From Cutibacterium equinum (lineage in GTDB: Bacteria; Actinomycetota; Actinomycetes; Propionibacteriales; Propionibacteriaceae): 64,000 nucleotides of DNA. The notes under the pieces were generated by a model. The model was not told the origin of the DNA, did not search any database, and was given only the letters and a program-made list of their open reading frames with translations. The DNA lies in assembly GCF_028021195.1 (NCBI RefSeq), contig NZ_CP115668.1:248001-312000 (forward strand). The letters are read 5' to 3'. Below, in pieces: positions 33,725 through 44,357 of the stretch (position 1 is its first letter; every line of letters begins with the position of its first letter). Position numbers and translations under genes: made by a program.

Positions 33725-33841
33725 TCGTAGGATGAGTTGACATGATCGCGATGCGCCACATCGTTCGTCAACGTCGCGATGTTGTCATGCGCTGGTATGG
33801 TGACGCTTTGAGTCCGACCCACCCATGCCCCTAGGTAGTCC

Positions 33842-36001
<2,160 letters not shown>

Positions 36002-36009
36002 GGATCGTT

Positions 36010-36040
36010 ACGGCCTGCCGCGTGTGACGCGGCGGGCCGT
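36010..36040 (+). terminator. strong hairpin after ftsH
   Basis: The 13-base arms 36010-36022 and 36028-36040 pair with one T-G wobble around a TGTGA loop. It is followed by CGTTCT and then directly by the promoter of the next gene. Confidence 0.7.
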
Positions 36041-36045
36041 CGTTC

Positions 36046-36051
36046 TAAGCT
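36046..36051 (+). promoter_or_regulatory. -10 box of the DUF6498 gene, leaderless
   Basis: TAAGCT ends seven bases before the GTG at 36059 and only six bases after the ftsH terminator stem. Confidence 0.5.
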
Positions 36052-36058
36052 GTCTCGT

Positions 36059-36823
36059 GTGACTTCGACCAACCCGCCGTTTGACCCCGAAGGGACCCCA
36101 AGGGTTCGTAGGAGTCTGACGACGTACTGGGCGATCATTACCTACAACTTGGCCACGGCGGTCGGCGTCGTCGTGTTTGACTGGCCGGTGGGCAACATTC
36201 TTTTGCTTGGTTGGTGCGAGAATGTCATGTTCGTTATTGCCGCGACGCTGGCCAATGGTCGTGTGCAGCGGGAGTCGAGGCGCACCGGCTTACCGATCCC
36301 GGTAGATCCGTCGGCTGTACAGGCTGGCAATATGAGTCTCGATGCTACCGCTCCGCCGTTCGCCTACTTGTTATCCAATCTGTTCTTCTCCATCGGCCAC
36401 CTCGTGTTTGCTGGCGTGTTGGCCGTATTCGTCGGGGTGAAAATGACTATCACTGCGGCTGGTGTTCCTTTTGTGCTGGCTGTTGTGCGTCATATCGTCG
36501 AGGCGTTCAATGATTTCTTGGGTGATCCCGCCGTGCGGCGTGCCAAGGACTTGCGGGCTGCTCGGGATGCCAACTGGCGGGTTGTGGTCCAGCATGTCTT
36601 CATTCTCGTCGCCTGGGGGCTGTTTATCGGCGCGCTCAACCTTGCAGACGACCACCTGGGGCACTCTGGTGGGTTGGGACACATGAACTTCGAGGCCAGG
36701 TTGCATGTCGTGGCGGTCGGGGTGCTCTTGCTCTACGTCACTGCCAAGATCGTCGTTGAGGTGCTGATCACTCGGGCTCGTGACCGCGTGCAGCCGCTGT
36801 CGAGCCTGGCGGATGCGCTCTGA
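36059..36823 (+). CDS. DUF6498-type integral membrane protein
   Basis: 254 residues with about six membrane helices. The first ('[20 protein letters not shown]') is followed by '[14 protein letters not shown]', a pattern seen in DUF6498 proteins, and a His-rich loop ([15 protein letters not shown]) could bind a metal. The function is unknown. It lies between ftsH and folE, which are usually adjacent in actinobacteria, and has its own terminator-flanked promoter. Its codon choice is slightly less GC-rich than that of its neighbours. Confidence 0.7.
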   Translation: MTSTNPPFDPEGTPRVRRSLTTYWAIITYNLATAVGVVVFDWPVGNILLLGWCENVMFVIAATLANGRVQRESRRTGLPIPVDPSAVQAGNMSLDATAPPFAYLLSNLFFSIGHLVFAGVLAVFVGVKMTITAAGVPFVLAVVRHIVEAFNDFLGDPAVRRAKDLRAARDANWRVVVQHVFILVAWGLFIGALNLADDHLGHSGGLGHMNFEARLHVVAVGVLLLYVTAKIVVEVLITRARDRVQPLSSLADAL

Positions 36824-36853
36824 AACGGCTCTCGGACCTGCCGAGCGCTGCCC

Positions 36854-36859
36854 TAGAAT
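36854..36859 (+). promoter_or_regulatory. -10 box of folE, leaderless
   Basis: TAGAAT ends seven bases before the GTG at 36867. The alternative ATG at 36879 would have the wrong spacing. Confidence 0.55.
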
Positions 36860-36866
36860 CGTGCGG

Positions 36867-37451
36867 GTGAGCGAGTCCATGCCAGAGTTACCCGTCGACG
36901 TGCCTCGGGCCGAGGCTGCGGTGCGCGAATTCCTTCTGGCCATCGGAGAGGACCCCGACCGGGAGGGGCTGCGCGAGACTCCGGGGCGGGTCGCCAAGGC
37001 CGCCGCCGAGATCTTCCGGGGGTTGGCGCAAGATCCCGCCGAGGTTCTCTCCAAAACCTTCGACATTTCCCACGGCGAGCTCGTCCTCGTGCGCGACATC
37101 GAGGTGCAGTCGTGCTGTGAGCACCATCTGCTGCCGTTCACCGGCGTCGCTCATGTCGGCTACATCCCGGCCAAGGACGGCCGGGTCACGGGCCTGAGCA
37201 AGATCGCCCGACTCGTCGACGTGTATTCCCGACGCCCGCAGGTCCAGGAGCGGTTGACGACTCAAGTTGCTGACGCCATGGTCCAATATCTGAATGCCCG
37301 TGGGGTGATTGTTGTTGTTGAGTGTGAGCACATGTGCATGACGATGCGTGGCGTGCGCAAGCCGGGGTCGAGGACGGTGACGTCGGCTGTGCGGGGGATT
37401 TTGCGTGATCCGGCGACTCGGGCTGAGGCGATGGGGCTGATCACGCGCTGA
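36867..37451 (+). CDS. folE: GTP cyclohydrolase I
   Basis: 194 residues. The family landmarks are '[23 protein letters not shown]', the zinc and catalytic block '[20 protein letters not shown]' and '[23 protein letters not shown]', with the C-terminal '[16 protein letters not shown]'. It converts GTP to dihydroneopterin triphosphate, the first step of folate synthesis. The gene is separated from folP by about 2 kb of decayed genes, whereas these two are normally close. Confidence 0.96.
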   Translation: MSESMPELPVDVPRAEAAVREFLLAIGEDPDREGLRETPGRVAKAAAEIFRGLAQDPAEVLSKTFDISHGELVLVRDIEVQSCCEHHLLPFTGVAHVGYIPAKDGRVTGLSKIARLVDVYSRRPQVQERLTTQVADAMVQYLNARGVIVVVECEHMCMTMRGVRKPGSRTVTSAVRGILRDPATRAEAMGLITR

Positions 37452-37589
37452 GATGCGGCGGGGCATTCGTGTTCGCTTCGGCAACTCTGAGGGTTGTCCC
37501 GAAGACTGCGGCCTATCAGTCCGTCGCCGCGCATGTTTTCACTGTGTACTACGGTGGTATGGCCCTGCTTGGGCTATAGGACCAGCGCC

Positions 37590-38717
37590 GTGCGAAATAG
37601 GAGAATGAGGGCGGTTGGACTGCTGTGTGGGCTCACCATGGTGGTGGCTTCGGTAGCAGTGCCGGCCCGGGCTGATAATAGTTCGCCGGCGCCGGGGCAA
37701 ACGGCGGTGCCGGTGCCGATCATCGATGCAGTGGCTGTGAGCGACCATGAGGCTGAGAAGCGTCGGGCTGAGAAGCCGGGCTCGGTGGTGTTGGCGTTGC
37801 ATGCCGTGCGGCGTCTCCCCCAGGCGACTGTCGTCTATTACTCGGTGACTGTTGATCGGTCGGCTCATGTGTCAGATAGCGTATCGGGGTATTTGGTTGG
37901 CGGCGATTCTGCTCAATATCATTACAGCGGAAGCCCGATCGGTGATGGCGGGATTATTGATGCCCGCAATCAGAAGTTCTATCGCACGATCTCGGTAGTT
38001 ACCGGGGGATGCAAGATGTGTAGTCACGACTGGTGGACTCTCTCCCCAGATTACCAGGTGCAGCCGGGGCACTCGTTTGTCGGCTGGTTCAGTACTCCTC
38101 GGGTGCCCTCGGATGTTCAGCGGGTTGATGTTGCGGTTGACAACCGTGTTTTCCATGATGTGCCGGTTGAGGACGGTCCGCTCACCCCTACCATCGACAA
38201 GGAGACCGCGAAGGACCAGTGGCTTGACGGCCTTCCTTTGGGGGCGGCTTGGCCTGCCTTGGATCCAAGCGTTTTGTCGGATGTTGATGTGGCTTCCTAT
38301 GCCGAGCCGCTCATCTTCACGACGGGGGAGGTCTCCGATGCCAAGCGTAAGCGGGTTGCGAAGGGGACCACGAACATCGATTTGGATTCGTCGGTGTTGT
38401 TTGATCATGATTCCGACGTCGTCAAGCCTGCTGGGCGTGCTGTCATCAACCGGGCGGCCAAGGACCTTGTGGCGGCCAAGGTGACGGGGAAGGTTGAGGT
38501 CACTGGGTACACCAGTAGTGAGGGTGCCGCTGAGCATAATCGTGATCTTTCGCGGCGTCGTGCGGGGTCTGTGGCCAAGGCGTTGGGGCCTTAGTTGCCC
38601 AAGGGAGTCACGTTGGTGACGGCTGGTAAGGGTGAGGCTGATCCGGTGGCTAGTAATGACTCTGAGGCTGGGCGGCGTCTCAACCGTCGGGTGACGATCA
38701 CTTTGAAGGAGGGATGA
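37590..38717 (+). pseudogene. secreted OmpA-domain protein interrupted by an in-frame amber codon
   Basis: The open frame runs from GTG 37590 (AGGA eight bases upstream) to TAG at 38592-38594, 334 residues. A signal peptide (LLCGLTMVVASVAVPARA) precedes a domain of about 200 residues and an OmpA-like peptidoglycan-binding domain starting 'NIDLDSSVLFDHDSDVVKPAG'. The frame continues past the TAG without another stop for 40 codons, and that part completes the OmpA fold, including 'ADPVASNDSEAGRRLNRRV' in outline, ending at TGA 38715-38717. The next gene's ATG overlaps this second stop, not the amber. The lesion is thus probably recent; the truncated product lacks the residues that bind diaminopimelate peptides. 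Amber readthrough cannot be excluded. Confidence 0.8.
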
Positions 38718-39362
38718 TGAAAGCGCGGTGTGTTGTTATCGGGCTTGCCGCTGTTTTGGCCTTGAGTGCTTGCGGAGGTTCTGACAAGCCTACTGGGTCG
38801 GATGCCCCGAGGCCGTCGGTGTCTGTCACGACTCCTTCCACGGCGGTTACGACGTCGGGTATGAGTTCTTCTGTGACACCGAGTGTCATGAGCTCGGCTG
38901 AGGTGGCATCCCGGGAGTCGGCGGCCGCCCAGCAGGTCATGGGAAAGGTCAAGGATGCCGGCGGGCCTCTTCCCAAGGAAGTGGCCACGATCCCCTTCCA
39001 TCCCAATCTTTATGACACGGAAAACGTGATGCTGCACGTCGCCTCGGTCAAAGCCGGTGCCACGGGCACCGTCCTCACCTTCTGGCTCACCTCGAGCGAC
39101 ATGAGCTACCCCCATGTCCCCCGTCCGCCCGGAGGACTTCCCCTCCCTGGTCGATACCGCTGGGGGTGTGAAGTACTCGGTCGACTTCTTCCCTGGCAGA
39201 TACAATGACAAGTTCGTTATTGGGAGTGAGGAGCCAGAGGTGGGCTCAGATGGGGTCTATGTCATGGAGGCGGTCTACCCGCCGTTGCCTGACTCAGTGA
39301 AGAAGGTCAAGGTTACGGTCGGATCGGCGAAGACGTCCCCCGATATCCCGGTGACCCGCTGA
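38714..39362 (+). pseudogene. lipoprotein gene with a frameshift at a C-tract
   Basis: The first frame (ATG 38714 or 38717) has a lipobox LSAC, a Ser/Thr-rich linker and a domain ending at 'LTSSDMSYP'. A second frame, one base ahead, continues from 39114 with 'PVRPEDFPSLVDTAGGVKYSVDFF' in outline and ends at 39362. Both frames join if one C is removed from the CCCCC run at 39109-39113 or 39118-39122. In the current frame the protein ends at 39208 with an unrelated tail. The C-terminal 'VKKVKVTVG...DIPV' pattern resembles the middle of the upstream OmpA-type protein, so the two are probably related in domain origin. Confidence 0.75.
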
Positions 39363-39396
39363 ACGTGCCGGGCCTGCCCGGTGGTTCTCATCGCTC

Positions 39397-39402
39397 TAGA
39401 CT
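39397..39402 (+). promoter_or_regulatory. -10 box of folP, leaderless
   Basis: TAGACT ends seven bases before the ATG at 39410. Confidence 0.55.
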
Positions 39403-39409
39403 TCACCCC

Positions 39410-40258
39410 ATGATCTCCGTGGACCCCGCGAACACCAATCCGCATCCTGCCCGGACCCTTGTCATGGGCGTGGTCAACGTCACTCCCAATTCCTTCTCTG
39501 ATGGAGGTATGTGGGCCGATCCCGAGGTGGCCATCCGCCATGCCCGTGACCTCGTCGCCCAGGGAGCCGACATCATCGACGTTGGTGGTGAGTCCACCCG
39601 ACCGGGCACCGACCGGACTCCTGAGGATGAGGAATTGCGTCGCGTCATGCCAGTCGTCAAGGCCATGGTCTCCGACGGGGTCACTGTCTCTGTTGACACG
39701 ATGCGTGCCGGTGTCGCCAAGGCGGTCGTCGAGGCCGGGGCCACAATCGTCAACGACGTCTCCGGTGGCAAGGCCGACCCGGGCATCCTCAACGTTGTTG
39801 CTGAAGCCGGCGTCGACTACGTGCTCATGCACTGGCGTGGCCAGTCGGCCACCATGCAGGATCTCATCCACTACGACAACGTCGTCGCCGACGTCATCAG
39901 CGAAACCTCCCAGCAGGTCGACGCCGCCATCGCCGCCGGAATCGCTCGCGAGCGCATCATCGTCGACCCGGGCATCGGATTCTCCAAGACCCCGGAGCAG
40001 AATTGGCAGCTCGTTGAGGCCGTCGACGCCTTCCAGGAAGGTTTTGAGGATCTGCGTGTGTTGTGGGGAGTCAGCCGCAAGCGCTTCCTGGGTGAACTCC
40101 TTGCCGACGACGGCCAGGACCGTCCTGCCCTGGAACGTGACGCCAGCACCATGGCCCTGTCGACCTACTTCGCCCTCCATCGTGCTTGGTGCGTGCGGAC
40201 CCACGAGGTCCGCGCCAACCGTGACGCCATGGAGACCGTCGCCCGCATCCGGGCCTGA
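39410..40258 (+). CDS. folP: dihydropteroate synthase
   Basis: 282 residues. The TIM-barrel signatures are 'VMGVVNVTPNSFSDGG' at the N-terminus (residues about 19-34), 'GADIIDVGGESTRPG' and 'INDVSGG' (as IVNDVSGGKAD). It joins p-aminobenzoate to the pterin diphosphate and is the sulfonamide target. I see no obvious resistance insertion. The ATG at 39410 is favoured by the -10 box. It starts the folP-folB-folK-DUF3180 run. Confidence 0.96.
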   Translation: MISVDPANTNPHPARTLVMGVVNVTPNSFSDGGMWADPEVAIRHARDLVAQGADIIDVGGESTRPGTDRTPEDEELRRVMPVVKAMVSDGVTVSVDTMRAGVAKAVVEAGATIVNDVSGGKADPGILNVVAEAGVDYVLMHWRGQSATMQDLIHYDNVVADVISETSQQVDAAIAAGIARERIIVDPGIGFSKTPEQNWQLVEAVDAFQEGFEDLRVLWGVSRKRFLGELLADDGQDRPALERDASTMALSTYFALHRAWCVRTHEVRANRDAMETVARIRA

Positions 40259-40325
40259 GACTGCGGGTTGAGTCTGGGCATCTCCTCGCAGTCGCCGCCG
40301 ACAAGGCCGATTGTGGCTGTGCGGG

Positions 40326-40331
40326 TAATCT
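40326..40331 (+). promoter_or_regulatory. -10 box of folB, leaderless
   Basis: TAATCT ends six bases before the ATG at 40338. Confidence 0.55.
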
Positions 40332-40337
40332 TCCGTC

Positions 40338-40700
40338 ATGACCGACGGACAGATCACTCTGACGGGAATCCGCGCCCACGCCCACCACGGCGTCCTCGCC
40401 AGCGAGCGTGAACTCGGACAGCCGTTCAGTGTCGACGTCACCCTCGACGTCGACATGGACACTGACTCTGACGATCTCACCAAGGCCGTCAACTATGCGA
40501 CGGTGGCGCAGCAGGTGCTCAACGTTCTCACCGGGGAGCCGGTGAATCTCATCGAAACCCTGGCTGGCAGGATTGCCGACACAGTACTTGCGATCAGCCA
40601 GCGAATTCGCCATGTCCACGTGACCGTCCACAAGCCACATGCCCCAGTCGGGATAGCTCTCGACGACGTGGCCGTTACGTGCCGAAAGGATGCCGAGTGA
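40338..40700 (+). CDS. folB: dihydroneopterin aldolase
   Basis: 120 residues, the normal length. 'ITLTGIRAHAHHGVLASERELGQPF' carries the GxxxHHGV-type motif and 'VNYATVAQQV' the conserved NY pair; 'ETLAGRIADTVL' precedes 'VTVHKPHAPV'. It converts dihydroneopterin to hydroxymethyl-dihydropterin. The stop overlaps the folK GTG (GTGA), and the gene has its own promoter box within the fol run. Confidence 0.95.
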   Translation: MTDGQITLTGIRAHAHHGVLASERELGQPFSVDVTLDVDMDTDSDDLTKAVNYATVAQQVLNVLTGEPVNLIETLAGRIADTVLAISQRIRHVHVTVHKPHAPVGIALDDVAVTCRKDAE

Positions 40701-41254
40701 AAACTGTCTTCAGCCTGGGTTCCAACACCGGGGATTCTTTTGCCCATCTGCGTGACGCTGTCGGTCTCATCGCCGACACTCCCGGCATTGACGACGTCGT
40801 CGTCTCGCCGGTCTACCTCACCACGCCCGTCGGGGGAGTGGAGCAGGACGACTTCCTCAACATCGTCGTCGTCGCCACCGCAGAACTTCCGCCGTCGGTC
40901 CTGCTGGAACGCGCCCGCGTCATCGAGGAGGCCCACGGGCGCCAGCGCACCATCCCGAATGGTCCGCGTACCCTTGACGTCGACCTCATCGCGGTTGGCG
41001 ACGAGACCATCTCCACCGACGATCTCACTTTGCCGCACCCCCGCGCCCACGAGCGTGCCTTCGTCCTGGTGCCGTGGTCCGACGTCGACCCTGAGGCCGA
41101 ATTGCCCGGGTACGGCCGGATCGCTGATCTGCTGGCTGCCTTCGACGCCGACGAGCTCGCCGGGGCCGTCAAGCCTTATCCGCGCCAGATTGACGTGCCG
41201 GGTGTCACGGTTGCGAGAGGATGGGACGAGAGGAACGACGAGGAGGATGTATGA
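40697..41254 (+). CDS. folK: 2-amino-4-hydroxy-6-hydroxymethyldihydropteridine pyrophosphokinase
   Basis: 185 residues. 'VFSLGSNTGDSFAHL' is the N-terminal strand-loop, and 'RTIPNGPRTLDVDLIAVGD' contains the HPPK signature with the two metal-binding aspartates. It activates the pterin for folP. The GTG overlaps the folB stop and the stop overlaps the ATG of the DUF3180 gene (ATGA). The AAAGGA upstream is a fair ribosome-binding site. Confidence 0.95.
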   Translation: MKTVFSLGSNTGDSFAHLRDAVGLIADTPGIDDVVVSPVYLTTPVGGVEQDDFLNIVVVATAELPPSVLLERARVIEEAHGRQRTIPNGPRTLDVDLIAVGDETISTDDLTLPHPRAHERAFVLVPWSDVDPEAELPGYGRIADLLAAFDADELAGAVKPYPRQIDVPGVTVARGWDERNDEEDV

Positions 41255-41880
41255 CACGGAGCCTGCCACCTGACTGGGATGACGACCGACGCCCCGACGA
41301 CGGCGATGATCCCCACGGCACTCTCGCTCCGACCGATTGGAAGATCATCATCGTGGCAGCCCTCTGCGGAGCTGCCTTGGGGTGGTTCGTCCTGAGCGTC
41401 TACAAGGTCAGCGACAACACCGCCCCGATCCTGCCCTGGTCACTCCCGGTGGTCGTCCTCGTTGTCGCCATCGCGACATGGGGTTATGCCAGAGCCTTCC
41501 GGGCCAAGGTCGTCGACCCCAAGCAAGAGGTTGAGGCCAACCAGGGCCTCGTCTCCCTGGCCCTCGGGAAGGCGATTGCCCTGTCGGGTGCAGCCCTCGT
41601 CGGGGCATGCATCGTGTACGTCCTCACCTACGTCTGGCACCTCAATATTCCTTACCCCCGTCAGCGGACGATCATCGGGGCCGTGACGGCTGTCGCCTGC
41701 GCGATCATGACGTGGGCCGGGTGGTTCCTCGAGAACGCCTGCAAGGTGCCGAAGGCCCCGAAGACTCGAAGAAACACCCCAAGGGGTGACGGCAACCACA
41801 AGATCGCGACTCGCCGGTATTCAATGCTTGACCACAGGCTCAAGGGGCTGTACTTATCGACGCTTCGTGAGATACGATGA
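41251..41880 (+). CDS. DUF3180 integral membrane protein
   Basis: 209 residues, four membrane helices (starting at 'IIIVAALCGAALGWFVLS', then 'PVVVLVVAIATWGYA', 'GKAIALSGAALVGACIVYVL' and 'GAVTAVACAIMTWAGWFLE'). DUF3180 proteins follow folK in many actinobacteria and their role is unknown. The C-terminal 40 residues (Arg/Lys-rich) are atypical: in the frame one base over, the same DNA reads KKHPKG and stops at once, so a small frameshift near 41770 may have extended this protein. The end overlaps the promoter of the next gene. Confidence 0.85.
   Translation: MTRSLPPDWDDDRRPDDGDDPHGTLAPTDWKIIIVAALCGAALGWFVLSVYKVSDNTAPILPWSLPVVVLVVAIATWGYARAFRAKVVDPKQEVEANQGLVSLALGKAIALSGAALVGACIVYVLTYVWHLNIPYPRQRTIIGAVTAVACAIMTWAGWFLENACKVPKAPKTRRNTPRGDGNHKIATRRYSMLDHRLKGLYLSTLREIR
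41873..41878 (+). promoter_or_regulatory. -10 box of the coiled-coil membrane protein gene, leaderless
   Basis: TACGAT ends seven bases before the GTG at 41886. It lies inside the end of the DUF3180 gene and covers the alternative ATG at 41877. Confidence 0.55.
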
Positions 41881-41885
41881 ATCGC

Positions 41886-42551
41886 GTGAGCGGCGTGCAT
41901 GGTCTCAAACGGGTTGACAAGGATACTGGCGAGCGTAAAGGTGTGCTCGTCATTCTCATCGTGGCAACGGTTGTTGCCGTTGCGTGCGGAGTAATTCCCT
42001 CCATCTGGGCGGCCCGAGCTGGAGTGCTCGTGGCCCTCGTCGGGGCGTGGATCTCGGTGTTCATGGCATGGCGTCAGGTCGACGCCATTCGCCAGATGCA
42101 TTACGAGACCCTCAAGGAGTTTCGTCACGCTGCTTCCGAGCAGGAGAAGCGTCACCATGCTGAGTCCATGGAGATGATCGACACCTTCTCGCGTCGTGTC
42201 GGCTCCATCTCGAAGACCCTCGCCGAGACCCGCGCCAAGCTGGACCGCGCCGAGAGCGAGCTGTCGACCCTTCGTGGTGACAAGGCTGCTCTGCAGTACA
42301 AGGTCACCGCTGGCAACAAGAAGGTCGCCGCCCTCGAGTCGCGTATCACCGAGCTGGAGACCGAGCTTGACGCCCTGCTGGCTGACGGGCGTTCCGGACG
42401 CATGGACACCCTGCGCACCGTCACTGACGCGGGCGTGCCCACCGCTGACGAGATCTGGGAGCGCGGAAACGACGCGACCATCGCTGATCTGTCCCGCGTC
42501 GCCTTCCCGCGTTTGTCTGACGAGACTCGCGCGGCCCGCCGCCAGGCCTGA
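41886..42551 (+). CDS. two-helix membrane protein with a long coiled coil
   Basis: 221 residues from GTG 41886. Two adjacent membrane helices (about residues 19-37 and 42-60) are followed by about 100 residues of heptad-like sequence (for example 'ETRAKLDRAESELSTLRGDKAAL' in outline), then a short tail. The layout suggests a membrane-tethered scaffold in the cytoplasm. Similar proteins follow DUF3180 in Propionibacteriaceae, but I recognise no named family. The start is fixed by the -10 box. It ends at a strong bidirectional hairpin. Confidence 0.7.
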   Translation: MSGVHGLKRVDKDTGERKGVLVILIVATVVAVACGVIPSIWAARAGVLVALVGAWISVFMAWRQVDAIRQMHYETLKEFRHAASEQEKRHHAESMEMIDTFSRRVGSISKTLAETRAKLDRAESELSTLRGDKAALQYKVTAGNKKVAALESRITELETELDALLADGRSGRMDTLRTVTDAGVPTADEIWERGNDATIADLSRVAFPRLSDETRAARRQA

Positions 42552-42574
42552 CACTCAGCCGCCCAAACCCTCAT

Positions 42575-42604
42575 ATGGGGCCCAGTCATGTGGCTGGGCC
42601 CCAT
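42575..42604. terminator. bidirectional hairpin between the coiled-coil gene and the NuoD remnant
   Basis: ATGGGGCCCAG (42575-42585) pairs perfectly with CTGGGCCCCAT (42594-42604) around TCATGTGG. Confidence 0.65.
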
Positions 42605-43550
42605 GGGCGTTGTCCAAACGGGCTCCATGTAGGTGGCGTCCTCAGGAACCTTGATGGCTGTGGGCAGACGTGCCTCCAGCGCCCCGTCCAGGCGTGGCAC
42701 CCGGTCCAGGATCTGACGGCACAGGTCTGAGGACACCTCCACGTCGCCGTGCAGGGTCGCCAGCCGGCAGTAAACGTCACCCTGGGGCCTGGCGGCAATA
42801 GGCGCCCTGGGTCCTTGCGGCAGTCTCAGCCCAGCTCAGCTCGTCGTAAACGGCGAGTCCTGACGGGTTCCCAGGTCGACGCCGTTGGCCCGGGAGACAG
42901 GCCTAGAGAGGCCGTGAGCGTCAACCATGTGTGTGGGAATGACGGCGACGTCTCGGGCCCCTGTGGCGCCATTGAGAACCTCGCACAGCCGGGGGAGGAG
43001 GGGCTCAGGCTTGTCGAGCCATTGTGCCAACGGGGGCACCAGTCCTGCTCCGGATGGGTCTTGAGTCCTCCGATGCGCGTGGTCATGGGATGAATGCGAT
43101 TTTCTGAGCATGATTGCCGCATCGTCCGTGATTCTTCAATCGCGGAAGCGATCTGATTCTCCAAGTCTGGGTCACCACAGCGATGCCTCAGCCAGGACAA
43201 AAATGTGAGGTGGAAGGTGATTCTGCTGAACTCTACGAGCAAGGTCTGCAGCCATGTCACCGGAGTCGGTACAGTAATCCCCATCGCCTCTTCGATGGCA
43301 TGTGTTGCGCCAGCCTCACCGGTGAAAGACGCCGTCCAGTCATGATGTGAGGCAACCCTGAGAACCTGTCGGTAATCCCGAACTCCGAAGAGTTTTTCCT
43401 CCCCGCGATGAAGGTTGCCGACATTCACCTGCGCCGAGGTGATGAGATCGTCGTCGACGGGTGTGGCAATGGTGGCCAGGCCAGGCCCGTGGGGGTGCGC
43501 ACGCCCGAGATCAAGCCGAACCACCTCGTATTTTCCGCCAGATTTTGCTG
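42600..43550 (-). pseudogene. remnant of a NuoD-like (complex I 49-kDa / hydrogenase large-subunit type) gene
   Basis: Minus-strand similarity runs through three frames. From about 43550: 'VVRLDLGRAHPHGPG', 'GNLHRGEEKLFGVRDYRQ', 'EEAMGITVPTPVTWLQTLLVEFSRI' (in outline), matching the NuoD N-terminal half. A one-base deletion in the C-run at 43032-43036 moves the frame to 'PPLAQWLDKPEPLLPRLCE', 'MVDAHGLSRPVSRANGVDLGTRQDSPF'. Near 42845 the frame shifts again ('YDELSW'), and near 42781 it returns ('GDVYCRLATLHGDVEVSSDL'). The similarity stops near 42600, so about 100 C-terminal residues are gone. Subunit D normally sits in a nuo operon; none is near, so this was probably a stand-alone paralogue. 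Confidence 0.75.
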
Positions 43551-43778
43551 TCGGAAGTTTCTGTGGAAGTTGTCAGCATCGTCGATGTGACGACGAACAA
43601 GATGTTTCGCGCGGAACTGAACACACCCCGAGGATGCGCCATTACGCGCTCAGATGCATCTCCTGGCCTCTCATTCGATAAAAAAACAGGAGTTGCCTTG
43701 TGGTTTTCTGCGTCATGAACATAAACTGTGACGAGAAGGCCGAGGTTGTATCTACGGCGCCAGAGTGAAAGGAATGCC

Positions 43779-44096
43779 ATGGCACAGCGTGTGCGTGTTG
43801 ATCTTGTCGATGATGTGGACGGAAGCCCCGCCGAGGAATCCGTCAATTTCGCCCTCGATGGCGTCAACTACGTGATCGACCTGTCTGCAGAGAACGCCTC
43901 CAAACTGCGCGACGATCTGTCCAAGTGGACTGCCAATGCTCGTCGCACTGGCGGACGCCGGACCCGTGGTCGTCGCCCCACCGGAGGCCCGACCGCCAGC
44001 GAGGTTCGTCAGTGGGCCAAGGAGCAGAATCTCGAGGTCTCGGAGCGCGGACGCGTCTCCAATGACATTCGTGAGGCCTACGATCGCGCTCACTGA
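43779..44096 (+). CDS. lsr2: Lsr2 nucleoid-associated protein
   Basis: 105 residues. The N-terminal dimerisation strand (QRVRVDLVDDVDGSPAEESV in outline) is followed by 'VNFALDGVNYVIDLSAENA', an Arg-rich linker, and the C-terminal DNA-binding domain 'EVRQWAKEQNLEVSERGRVSNDIREAY' whose RGR loop inserts in the minor groove of AT-rich DNA. Lsr2 silences foreign AT-rich DNA in actinobacteria. The ATG has AAAGGA upstream. The ~180 bases before it are AT-rich (including a run of seven A at 43680-43686), as expected for an autoregulated Lsr2 promoter. Confidence 0.95.
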   Translation: MAQRVRVDLVDDVDGSPAEESVNFALDGVNYVIDLSAENASKLRDDLSKWTANARRTGGRRTRGRRPTGGPTASEVRQWAKEQNLEVSERGRVSNDIREAYDRAH

Positions 44097-44133
44097 CCCC
44101 AGTCGTGGGAACGCCTGACAAGGCGTGTTGGTG

Positions 44134-44165
44134 GCGACGCCGGAGCAACAAAGCTCCGGCGTCGC
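44134..44165 (+). terminator. perfect 13-bp hairpin after lsr2
   Basis: Arms 44134-44146 and 44153-44165 are exact complements around AACAAA. The 190 bases from here to clpC carry no gene and must include the clpC promoter. Confidence 0.7.
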
Positions 44166-44357
44166 GCTGTTGTGCCCCGGTTGTGCCAGTGGCGTAAGCG
44201 GGTATCCCAGATCTGTCGTTGGCGGTTATTAGACTGACCACACAGGCCGGCGGTCCAGTGCCGTCGGTTGGTTGCATGAAGGTTTCACGCGACCGCGGGT
44301 GGATCTTTCTGCCGGAGTCTTCCGGTGGTTGATCTGCGCCACATACAAGGAGAGTTC

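Noticed and set aside
44166-44357. ClgR or CIRCE-type operator before clpC
   Set aside because: No inverted repeat close to the known consensus could be found by eye.
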